Below, one piece after another: positions 15,905 to 23,142 of a stretch of DNA of 30,454 bases. The position numbers were made by a program, and so were the translations under genes. The notes under the pieces were generated by a model, which was not told the DNA's origin, did not search any database, and saw only the letters and a list, made by a program, of their open reading frames with translations. Location of the stretch: positions 7,536-37,989 of the forward strand of contig DJFA01000109.1 in the NCBI GenBank assembly GCA_002431975.1, given 5' to 3'. The DNA is from Ruminococcus sp. UBA5884. GTDB lineage: Bacteria; Bacillota; Clostridia; Oscillospirales; Ruminococcaceae. Each line of letters starts with the position of its first letter. Positions within the stretch are counted from its first letter, which is position 1.

Positions 15905-15920
15905 GTAAAATCTATGTAAA

Positions 15921-16106
15921 TAACGCAAATTCAATGGTTATTTTCTGTAGGGGCGACCATTGGTCGCCCGTTGCATTACCAAAATTTCATGCTGATAACC
16001 AACGATTTTTCATGCAGAAAACAAATATTAAATTTATGGTTTAACCATAATTCGGGCGGGCGACCAAAGGTCGCCCCTACAGAAATAATCCATCGAATTG
16101 GTGTTA
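15921..16106. repeat. Interspersed hairpin repeat, copy E (complete, two hairpins)
   Basis: Both ends are type-2 arms in inverted orientation: TAACGCAAATTCAATGG (15921-15937) and CCATCGAATTGGTGTTA (16090-16106). Hairpins lie at 15951-15969 (loop ATT) and 16058-16076 (loop AAA), both with the GGGCGACC/GGTCGCCC stem. The interior has the near-palindrome TTATGGTTTAACCATAA. AAAT occurs on both flanks (15917-15920 and 16106-16109) and could be a target duplication, but the AT-rich context makes this weak. The right end is 10 bases from the stop of the second permease gene. This is the best-preserved copy for defining the element. Confidence 0.85.
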
Positions 16107-16116
16107 AATAACGGTA

Positions 16117-16989
16117 TCATTCCTTTATTCCTGAATATGACATTGTTTCCATTACATTTTTCTGAACAGCCATAAAGATTATAACCGGCGGTATCAGTAT
16201 AACCACAGAACCGGCCATTGCAGCTCCTGTTCTTGCAAGACCTGAATTTCCAGCCTGTTTTACTGCATATGAAAGAGTTTTAAGGGATTCGCTCCTTATA
16301 AAATTTCCGCTGTCGGAATTCCATGCGTTCTGGAATGCAAATATTATAAGAGTCATGAGTGCAGGTTTCTGATTCGGCATAATTATATATCTGTATACTG
16401 AAAACATATCTGCACCATCAATTTTTGCTGCTTCTATCATTGAATCAGGAATGCGGCTTATTGACTGACGCATAAGGAAAAGTCCCAGAGGAGTCACTGC
16501 TGACGGCAGTATAAGTGCAAAATATGTATCAAGCATATGAAGCTTTGAAATTACCATATACTGCATAAGATATATTACATTGCTCTGATACAGCAGAGTT
16601 ATTACAACTACTGAATTAATAAGTTTTCTTCCCGGAAATCTGCCCTTTGCAAGCACAAATCCCGCCATTGAACAGAAAAAACACTGCGATGCGGTAACTG
16701 TAACTGTCACAAATACCGTATTGAAAAGATATCTTGAAAACGGTACCCATAAATTTTGCAGAAATTCATACATTTCCCTGAAATTATCTGCTGTAGGCGA
16801 AAGAGTATAAATTTTCGGCGGAAATATAAAAAGCTCATTAACCGGCTTGAATGCAGTCATAACTGTAAGATATACAGGGAAAAATGCTGCTGCACCGGCA
16901 ATAAAAAGAAATACATATATATAAACCGTATCACCTTTTTTTCTGCCTGCCATACCTGATGAACCTTTTATCCTGTTTATATCAGCCAT
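16117..16989 (-). CDS. Carbohydrate ABC transporter permease (MalG-like)
   Basis: This 290-residue inner-membrane permease of the binding-protein-dependent sugar importers has six predicted membrane segments. The first is at about 25-45, after a hydrophilic N-terminus. The cytoplasmic EAA loop that docks the ATPase reads MIEAAKIDGADMFSVYRYI (about 203-221). The N-terminal phrase FFPVYLTVMTAFKPVNELF is typical of the MalG/AraQ class. ATG at 16989 follows the first permease by 15 bases, and its TAGGAG site overlaps that gene's TAG stop. It is the last gene of the operon, with no ATPase gene nearby; such operons often share a general ATPase of the MsmX type encoded elsewhere (known practice, not seen here). 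Confidence 0.9.
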   Translation of the reverse strand: MADINRIKGSSGMAGRKKGDTVYIYVFLFIAGAAAFFPVYLTVMTAFKPVNELFIFPPKIYTLSPTADNFREMYEFLQNLWVPFSRYLFNTVFVTVTVTASQCFFCSMAGFVLAKGRFPGRKLINSVVVITLLYQSNVIYLMQYMVISKLHMLDTYFALILPSAVTPLGLFLMRQSISRIPDSMIEAAKIDGADMFSVYRYIIMPNQKPALMTLIIFAFQNAWNSDSGNFIRSESLKTLSYAVKQAGNSGLARTGAAMAGSVVILIPPVIIFMAVQKNVMETMSYSGIKE

Positions 16990-17004
16990 AATTTTTTTAC
17001 GCTC

Positions 17005-17898
17005 CTAATCATTTGTTCCGAACAGTCTGTTTACAATCCTTTCAGAAAGAAACATTACTGCAAAAAGTACTGTGCATACTGCGGAGGCATATCCCATTTC
17101 AAACCTTACCCAGCCATAGTCATATGCATGAGTCATTACTGTATGCACTGAATAATCCGTGCTTGGGAATCCTGCAAGGCTTCTGCCCACTATATCAGAT
17201 GTAAAGGCTGATATTATCTGCATTATCCCTGCAAAAAGCAGCTGAGGCTTCATTGACGGTATTGTTATATAAAAAAGAGCCTGCCATCTGTTTGAAATTC
17301 CTTCAACAGCACCGGCTTCATACTGTGAACGGTCAATACTTCTGAAACCTGCACTCATTGCAAGAAATCCGGCTCCTGAACTCATCCACATCTGTACTAT
17401 TATTACTATCCACATTGTATAGCGTGAATCTGTAAGCCACTGCACCGGATAAGCGAGTATTCCGGTATTTATAAGAAATGAATTGAGATATCCGTATACA
17501 TCGCCGCTGAATATTATCTTCCATACTGCATAGAGATTTGCCATTGACGGTATATAGAACAAAAGAGTGAAAAATGAACGCCAGAATGGTTTTAACTCAT
17601 TTATAAGCCATGCAAGCATAAATGATATGATATAGCTTACAGGCCCTGTGAATACTGCGATTTTAAGAGTATTGCCCATGGATTTCATAAATACCCTGTC
17701 TGACATGAAAAGAGCCTTGAAATTTGAAAATCCTGAAAATGAGGGCATATTCGTTCCGTCAAAATCAGTGAATCCCATAGGAAATGCCATGATTACAGGT
17801 ATAACTGTAAATACTGTGAAAAAAAGCATAAACGGAGCAAGCATAAGATATGAATCAATATTTTTAAGTATTTCCTTTTTAAGATTTTTATGCTTCAA
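17005..17898 (-). CDS. Carbohydrate ABC transporter permease (MalF/UgpA-like)
   Basis: This 297-residue permease pairs with the MalG-like partner. It has six predicted membrane segments starting at about 17-38, with the class phrase MLAPFMLFFTVFTVIPV. The EAA loop reads YEAGAVEGISNRWQALFYI (about 191-209). The start is TTG at 17898, which overlaps the TGA stop of the binding-protein gene (TTGA). The AGGTGA ribosome site lies inside the end of that gene, so translation is coupled. Substrate is not readable from sequence; a saccharide is inferred from family. Confidence 0.9.
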   Translation of the reverse strand: MKHKNLKKEILKNIDSYLMLAPFMLFFTVFTVIPVIMAFPMGFTDFDGTNMPSFSGFSNFKALFMSDRVFMKSMGNTLKIAVFTGPVSYIISFMLAWLINELKPFWRSFFTLLFYIPSMANLYAVWKIIFSGDVYGYLNSFLINTGILAYPVQWLTDSRYTMWIVIIVQMWMSSGAGFLAMSAGFRSIDRSQYEAGAVEGISNRWQALFYITIPSMKPQLLFAGIMQIISAFTSDIVGRSLAGFPSTDYSVHTVMTHAYDYGWVRFEMGYASAVCTVLFAVMFLSERIVNRLFGTND

Positions 17899-20735
17899 GA
17901 TTTCACCTTCCTGTTTTTTCTTGATATTTCATCATTTATTTCATTGTTATACTGCATAAGGGTGCTGTACGGATTACTTCCATTGTTTACCGTATCTCTG
18001 AAAGCATTCATTATATTTCTTGTAACCGCATATGAGGCAGGAATAACAGGTATTTCAGAGAGCTGTTCACGCTGATTTATAAGCTTTTCAAGCTCATGCT
18101 CCGACCACGGCATATTTTCAAGAGCATTTGTATTTGCAGGAGTAAATCTGCCGAGTCTGCCTGAAATGCTTTCAGTACGCTGTGCATAGCTTGTCTGTAT
18201 TTCATCTGATGTAAACCATTTGAGGAAAAGCCATGCATTGTCCTTTTTATCTGAATCTTTAAATATTACTGCTCCGCTTCCTGATGAATTTTCAGCATGG
18301 GAAACAGTCCCTGATATTTCAGTCCCCGGTATATATGTGAAATCCCATAAGCCGTTTATTTCAGGAGCATTGTATTCAAGCTGTCCTGAAAAGCTGTAAT
18401 CCTGAATGACTATCGGATATTCGCCTGTACGGAAACGGCTGAATGCATCATACGACTGTTCAAGACCATATTTTGTATACATATCAGTCCAGTATTCAAA
18501 AATCTGCATAGCCTGAGTGCTGTCAAGTTCAGATTCAGACATATCTTCATTATAATATGAAAGACCATTCTGCATAAGCAGTGCGGCAAATGTATGCCCT
18601 GTTTCAGTTGAAGGGGATATATCAGCTGACGGCAGCACAAGTCCCGCAGACATATGATTCCTCTGAAGCTGCGGAAGCATATCAATAAGTTCCTGCCACG
18701 TCTGAGGAGGATAATCAAATCCGAGGCCGCTTAAAATATCCTTTCTGTAGAACATCATTGCCCATGACTGGGATACAGGAAGTGCATAGACTCCGCCGTC
18801 ATATGTATACTGTATATCTGCATTTTTATGGAAACGTTCTGAAATTTCCTCATAGTCATCAAAATCAGAAAGGCATACCGTAAGGTCACGGACTGCAAGG
18901 TTTACAGGAAATTCTCCTCCTAAAAACAAAGCTGTATCAGGCGTGTTTCCTGACATACATGCTTCAAGGATTGTTCCCTGTACAAGATTTACATTGACGG
19001 TTATGCCGTATTTTTCAGTAAAATCAGAATCAGCAAGTTCCTTTATTATCTGTGTCTGGTCACGTCCGGAACATACCCATACATCAAGCACATCATCTCC
19101 CTTGTTGTCGGAAAGTATGCTGTAATCAGTAAAGAATGAACCGATAAATGCTTTTATCCTGAATATAAGCGATTTAAAAAAGTTTCCTTTATACTTTGAA
19201 AAATCCATATCAGATGAGGCAATTTCAATATAATCTATTTCAAGGGGCTGCTGTCTGAATGTTCTGCTCCATGACGAAAGAGCAGATATATTATCCTTTA
19301 TCTGTGAAACATATTCCGGAATTTTAAGAGGCTTTTCAACGCATTTGTCAAGAATCACATACATTTTTTCAAGCTGTGAAGCCTCAGAACCTTTTACTCC
19401 TGAAAGATTTTCAACATCTGATTTAATCTGTTTCAGTTCAGCTGAAATTTCTGAAAATCTGTCAGTAAGTTCAGGAATTTTTTCATGTACATAGTAATCA
19501 GTATATTTGTCAGGGTCTGTACCGGTTATCATTATTATTTTCTGATAATATTCATTAAGCTGATTTATAACACTGTCAACAGAACGTATCGCATCACCTG
19601 TTTCACCTGATACAGCTTCCATTGTAATTATATGCTTTCCGGCTGTCAGATGTATATATAATTCTGAATTTTCATCATCTGACGGCACAAGCAGATTCCA
19701 TTCAGATGTATATGGAAATGATACGCAGTCAAATTCGCTGAACGGCACTTCTCCGTCTATATATATTCTCCTGTGGGAGCATATCCCACGCATTTCATTC
19801 TGTCTGTATCTTATGCCTATCTTATACCAGCCGTCTTTTTCTGTATTTATCTCCCATGAAGCGGATTGCATTGATTTATTCCACACATCTTTGCCGAAAG
19901 TGTTGAAAACTGTTTTTACAGGGTCGGACGGTGAACACATATAATCATTTTTATCATATGAGGCACAAAGTACTGAATCAGATGTATATACTGCATTTTC
20001 GCCTTCTGTCCTCCGGAGAATTTCTGAAACTGATGATATATCCGCATATGCTGAATATTCTGAATAATCCGGATATTTTTCAGGATTCTGTATTATAATT
20101 TCATCAAATGCAAGATATGCTTTTTCAGATGAAAATGTAATTGTATGACTGCCTTTTTCAAGATAGAAAATCAGAGGGTCATTGAAAATTCCGTCCGTAT
20201 TCATAAGATATGTATCTTTCCACATGATTTTCTGAGTCATTGAAGGGTGCGTCTGATTTCCGTAAATGTCATATGAAGCAGGCTGATTATTTTCCCATGT
20301 TTTGCTTAAAATCACCGATGAAGCCGCATCATATGGTATTTTACCGTCAATCATGACTGATATTTCACATTCAGACAAATGAGATTCCATTGCACAATAT
20401 GACAGATAAATTGAATAAATACCGCTTTCACTGATATCCGTTTTATATGATATGCTCCCTGAAATGCTGTCCCATACAAGAACATTATCTCTGTTTTCAA
20501 AACTGCCTTTTCTGAAATTTCCGTCTGAAATTTTATAGTAGTCACAGGCATTTATAACAGTTCTTTTTTCAGGTCTTTCATATTCTGAATATCTGCTGTA
20601 ATAATCGGAATAAAGCTCATGATTTTCAAATATTATCTCATCATCAGTATCAAATGCCCTGATATTTACGCTGAAACACGGCAAAATCATGCTTATAATG
20701 AAAATAAATGATATAATAATATATTTCAGTTTCAA
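17895..20735 (-). CDS. Oversized ABC extracellular solute-binding protein with two N-terminal beta-sandwich-like domains
   Basis: The 946 residues are roughly twice a normal sugar-binding protein. Order: signal peptide (1-27); domain A (about 55-216), ending HTITFSSEKAYLAFDEIII; domain B (about 245-385), with GWYKIGIRYRQN, RRIYIDGEVPF and GKHIITMEAVSG; a helical region (about 390-500); a short hydrophobic stretch (about 519-535); then a family-1 type solute-binding domain (about 548-935) with YALPVSQSWAMMFYRKDIL, PPQTWQELIDML and AWLFLKWFTSDE. A and B share the pattern SG/DGxYxIxxxY ... IDGxxP and look like an internal duplication resembling carbohydrate-binding modules. The signal end ILPC is not a proper lipobox, so lipid anchoring is doubtful. 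The start is TTG at 20735 with AGGA 9 bases upstream; a three-codon ATG ORF overlaps it. It is first in the operon with two permeases. Binding-protein function is well supported; the sugar is unknown. Confidence 0.85.
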   Translation of the reverse strand: MKLKYIIISFIFIISMILPCFSVNIRAFDTDDEIIFENHELYSDYYSRYSEYERPEKRTVINACDYYKISDGNFRKGSFENRDNVLVWDSISGSISYKTDISESGIYSIYLSYCAMESHLSECEISVMIDGKIPYDAASSVILSKTWENNQPASYDIYGNQTHPSMTQKIMWKDTYLMNTDGIFNDPLIFYLEKGSHTITFSSEKAYLAFDEIIIQNPEKYPDYSEYSAYADISSVSEILRRTEGENAVYTSDSVLCASYDKNDYMCSPSDPVKTVFNTFGKDVWNKSMQSASWEINTEKDGWYKIGIRYRQNEMRGICSHRRIYIDGEVPFSEFDCVSFPYTSEWNLLVPSDDENSELYIHLTAGKHIITMEAVSGETGDAIRSVDSVINQLNEYYQKIIMITGTDPDKYTDYYVHEKIPELTDRFSEISAELKQIKSDVENLSGVKGSEASQLEKMYVILDKCVEKPLKIPEYVSQIKDNISALSSWSRTFRQQPLEIDYIEIASSDMDFSKYKGNFFKSLIFRIKAFIGSFFTDYSILSDNKGDDVLDVWVCSGRDQTQIIKELADSDFTEKYGITVNVNLVQGTILEACMSGNTPDTALFLGGEFPVNLAVRDLTVCLSDFDDYEEISERFHKNADIQYTYDGGVYALPVSQSWAMMFYRKDILSGLGFDYPPQTWQELIDMLPQLQRNHMSAGLVLPSADISPSTETGHTFAALLMQNGLSYYNEDMSESELDSTQAMQIFEYWTDMYTKYGLEQSYDAFSRFRTGEYPIVIQDYSFSGQLEYNAPEINGLWDFTYIPGTEISGTVSHAENSSGSGAVIFKDSDKKDNAWLFLKWFTSDEIQTSYAQRTESISGRLGRFTPANTNALENMPWSEHELEKLINQREQLSEIPVIPASYAVTRNIMNAFRDTVNNGSNPYSTLMQYNNEINDEISRKNRKVKS

Positions 20736-20770
20736 TAAATCATATCCTGTCTTTTTAATAGATTGATTTT

Positions 20771-20799
20771 AATATATCATGCAGTACAGATAATGTCAA
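20771..20799 (-). promoter_or_regulatory. Sigma-A promoter of the ABC import operon
   Basis: On the minus strand TTGACA (20794-20799, perfect -35), 17 bases and TATATT (20771-20776). It is one of the strongest promoters in the window. No clear operator or catabolite-control site is seen beside it. Repeat copy F begins 14 bases further upstream. Confidence 0.8.
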
Positions 20800-20812
20800 G
20801 AGAACATAATTA

Positions 20813-20964
20813 TACGCTGATTTGATGATTATTTTCTGTGATTTTTTCATATCAAAAACAAATATCAGATTTATGGTTTAACCATAATCCGGCGGGCGAC
20901 CAATGGTCGCCCCTACAAAATTCAGATAAACGAATTACAGAAAATAATCATTGAATTGGCATTA
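20813..20964. repeat. Interspersed hairpin repeat, copy F (between divergent promoters)
   Basis: Type-2 arms lie at both ends. The left arm, ACGCTGATTTGATGATTATT, and the reverse of the right arm, AATGCCAATTCAATGATTATT, share ATGATTATTTTCTGT. One hairpin is at 20894-20912 (GGGCGACC-AAT-GGTCGCCC), next to the TTATGGTTTAACCATAA near-palindrome shared with copy E. The second hairpin is lost. With the promoters on each side, this accounts for the 361-base intergenic stretch between the ABC operon and htpG. Confidence 0.82.
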
Positions 20965-21010
20965 AAATATTGATAAACTGTAAATAAATTTTAAAATTTT
21001 TATTAATTAC

Positions 21011-21039
21011 TTGATTTTTATTATTATTCATACTATACT
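21011..21039 (+). promoter_or_regulatory. htpG: Sigma-A promoter of htpG
   Basis: TTGATT (21011-21016), 17 bases, TATACT (21034-21039). The expected transcription start falls inside the CIRCE element that begins 5 bases later, the usual arrangement for HrcA repression. Confidence 0.85.
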
Positions 21040-21043
21040 GATA

Positions 21044-21070
21044 TTAGCACTCAAACTCGATGAGTGCTAA
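21044..21070 (+). promoter_or_regulatory. CIRCE operator (HrcA binding site)
   Basis: A perfect TTAGCACTC-N9-GAGTGCTAA inverted repeat (21044-21052 and 21062-21070). This is the canonical HrcA operator of class I heat-shock operons. It spans the likely transcription start and ends 26 bases before the htpG ATG. No hrcA is present in the window. Confidence 0.97.
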
Positions 21071-21096
21071 TCTTTAAAAAACAGGAGTGTTCATTT

Positions 21097-22986
21097 ATGG
21101 AAACCAAGGAATTTAAAGCCGAATCAAAACGTCTGCTTGATATGATGATTAACTCTATCTATACACATAAGGAAATATTTTTAAGAGAACTTATTTCAAA
21201 TGCAAGTGATGCAATAGATAAACTTTATTTCAAATCACTTACTGACGATAAAGTCGGCATGAACAGAAGCGATTTTGAAATTTCAGTAAAGCTTGACAAG
21301 GATGCAAGAACTATTACCGTTTCAGATAACGGCATAGGCATGACAAAGGACGAACTTGAAAATAATCTCGGCACTATCGCAAAAAGCGGTTCGCTCGACT
21401 TCAAGGACGAAAACGATACAAAGGATAAGGTTGATATTATCGGTCAGTTCGGTGTGGGATTCTATTCCGCATTCATGGTTGCAAAGGCTGTTACAGTCCG
21501 CAGTAAGGCATATGGTTCTGATGAAGCTTATGAATGGAAATCAGAAGGCGTTGACGGATATACAATTGATACCTGTGACAAAAAATCTGTCGGTACTGAA
21601 ATAATCCTTGAAGTTAAGGATAATACTGATGATGAAAATTATGATGAATTTCTTGAACAGTACAGGATTCAGAGCATAATCAAAAAATATTCAGACTATA
21701 TCAGTACTCCTATTACTATGAATGTTGAAAAATCACGCAAAAAAGATGATTCAGATGAATATGAAACATTCATTGAAAAGGAAACTATAAACAGCATGGT
21801 TCCTATCTGGAAGAAAAATAAATCTGAAATAACCGATGAGGAATACAATAAATTCTATAAGGAAAAATTCTTTGACTATAACGGCGACCCTCTCACTCAT
21901 ATCCATGTAAAAGCTGAAGGTACTGCAACTTATAACGCTCTCCTTTATATCCCGTCAAAAGCTCCTCATGACTACTATACAAGAGAATATGAAAAAGGTC
22001 TTAAACTCTATTCAAACGGCGTTCTTATCATGGATAAATGTGCTGATTTGCTCCCTGACCATTTCAGTTTTGTAAAAGGTCTTGTTGATTCTGAAGACCT
22101 CTCTCTCAATATATCAAGAGAAATGCTCCAGCAGGACAGACAGCTTAAAATAATCGCTAAAAGCCTTGAAAGAACTATAAAGAATGAACTTACAAAAATG
22201 CTTAAAAACAACAGGGAACAGTATGAAACATTCTTTAAGGAATTCGGACTCCAGCTCAAATTCGGCATTCAGAGCGATATGTTCGGCATGACAAATGCAA
22301 AGGAAACTCTTAAAGACCTCGTTATGTTCTGCTCATCATATGAAAAGAAACTTGTTACCCTCGATGAATATGTTTCAAGAATGAAGGAAGACCAGAAATA
22401 TATCTACTATGCAACAGGTGACAGCATTTCAAGAATCGATAATCTGCCGCAGACAGAACTCGTAAAGGATAAAGGCTTTGAAATCCTTTACTGTACTGAA
22501 AATGTTGATGAATTTGCCATTAAATCTCTTAACAGCTATAATGAAAAGGAATTTAAATCAGTATCAGCCGGTGACCTCGACCTTGAAACAGATGCTGAAA
22601 AGGAAAAAATCAAGGCTGAATCAGAAGAAAGCAAAGACCTTTTCAAATCAATGACAGATGCTCTTAAAGGAAAAGTTTCTGATGTAAGACTTTCATCACG
22701 TCTTAAAACTCACCCTGTATGTCTTACAAGTGACGGAGAAATCTCTCTTGAAATGGAAAAGGTTATCAACAGTATGCCGGGCGACAACAAAATAAAGGCT
22801 AACAGAGTTCTTGAAATCAATCCGGAACATCAGATATTCAAAACTCTTAAAAATCTTGAGGAAACCGATAAGGATAAACTCGGAAAATATGCTGAACTGC
22901 TTTATGACCAGGCTCTGCTTATTGAAGGTATGCCTGTTGAAAATCCGGTTGAATTTTCAAATCTTATATGCGAACTTATGATATAA
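21097..22986 (+). CDS. htpG: Chaperone HtpG (bacterial Hsp90)
   Basis: This 629-residue ATP-dependent dimeric chaperone has the GHKL ATPase domain with ELISNASDAIDKL (about 31-43), SDNGIGM, GTIAKSGS and GQFGVGFYSAFMV. The middle domain has PLTHIHVKAEGTATYNALLYIPSKAP (split across 260-290) and LNISREMLQQDRQLKII. The C-terminal dimerisation domain ends VENPVEFSNLI. Length is normal. The start chosen is ATG at 21097, with AGGAG (21083-21087) 9 bases upstream. An in-frame GTG at 21064 lies inside CIRCE and is not used. Heat-shock control through HrcA is directly indicated by the perfect CIRCE. Confidence 0.98.
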   Translation: METKEFKAESKRLLDMMINSIYTHKEIFLRELISNASDAIDKLYFKSLTDDKVGMNRSDFEISVKLDKDARTITVSDNGIGMTKDELENNLGTIAKSGSLDFKDENDTKDKVDIIGQFGVGFYSAFMVAKAVTVRSKAYGSDEAYEWKSEGVDGYTIDTCDKKSVGTEIILEVKDNTDDENYDEFLEQYRIQSIIKKYSDYISTPITMNVEKSRKKDDSDEYETFIEKETINSMVPIWKKNKSEITDEEYNKFYKEKFFDYNGDPLTHIHVKAEGTATYNALLYIPSKAPHDYYTREYEKGLKLYSNGVLIMDKCADLLPDHFSFVKGLVDSEDLSLNISREMLQQDRQLKIIAKSLERTIKNELTKMLKNNREQYETFFKEFGLQLKFGIQSDMFGMTNAKETLKDLVMFCSSYEKKLVTLDEYVSRMKEDQKYIYYATGDSISRIDNLPQTELVKDKGFEILYCTENVDEFAIKSLNSYNEKEFKSVSAGDLDLETDAEKEKIKAESEESKDLFKSMTDALKGKVSDVRLSSRLKTHPVCLTSDGEISLEMEKVINSMPGDNKIKANRVLEINPEHQIFKTLKNLEETDKDKLGKYAELLYDQALLIEGMPVENPVEFSNLICELMI

Positions 22987-22989
22987 TTT

Positions 22990-23129
22990 TAACGCAAATT
23001 CGATGAATTGTTTATGTAGGGGCGACCATTGGTCGCCCGCTCGGTTTACAGCATACCCCAACGGGCGAACACAGTTCGCCCCTACAAAATTAATTTGAAT
23101 TATTTATCAACAAATCATTTGAATTTTAA
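22990..23129. repeat. Interspersed hairpin repeat, copy G (fills the htpG-rarA gap)
   Basis: The left end TAACGCAAATTCGATG (22990-23005) starts 3 bases after the htpG stop. Hairpins lie at 23020-23038 (GGGCGACC-ATT-GGTCGCCC) and 23063-23081 (GGGCGAAC-ACA-GTTCGCCC). The right type-2 arm is more diverged and ends TTTTAA, abutting the rarA AAGGAGG site (23128-23134). The core 23016-23085, reversed, matches copy C 6211-6280 at 69 of 70 bases. Confidence 0.85.
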
Positions 23130-23142
23130 GGAGGTTTTAACT

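Noticed and set aside
15917..16109. Target-site duplication AAAT around repeat copy E
   Set aside because: Only 4 bases, fully A/T, in an AT-rich context. Other copies show no matching flanks, so I do not claim it.
20640..20735. Lipoprotein signal in the large binding protein (ILPC)
   Set aside because: Pro directly before Cys does not fit the lipobox. A normal signal peptidase site near residue 27 is as likely, so lipidation is not asserted.
1..23129. GC-rich repeats as a CRISPR array
   Set aside because: Copies are kilobases apart, have no regular spacers and there are no cas genes.
23029..23142. N-terminal extension of RarA starting inside repeat copy G
   Set aside because: The codons come from the hairpin repeat; GTG at 23143 has AAGGAGG 8 bases upstream and gives the conserved RarA N-terminus.
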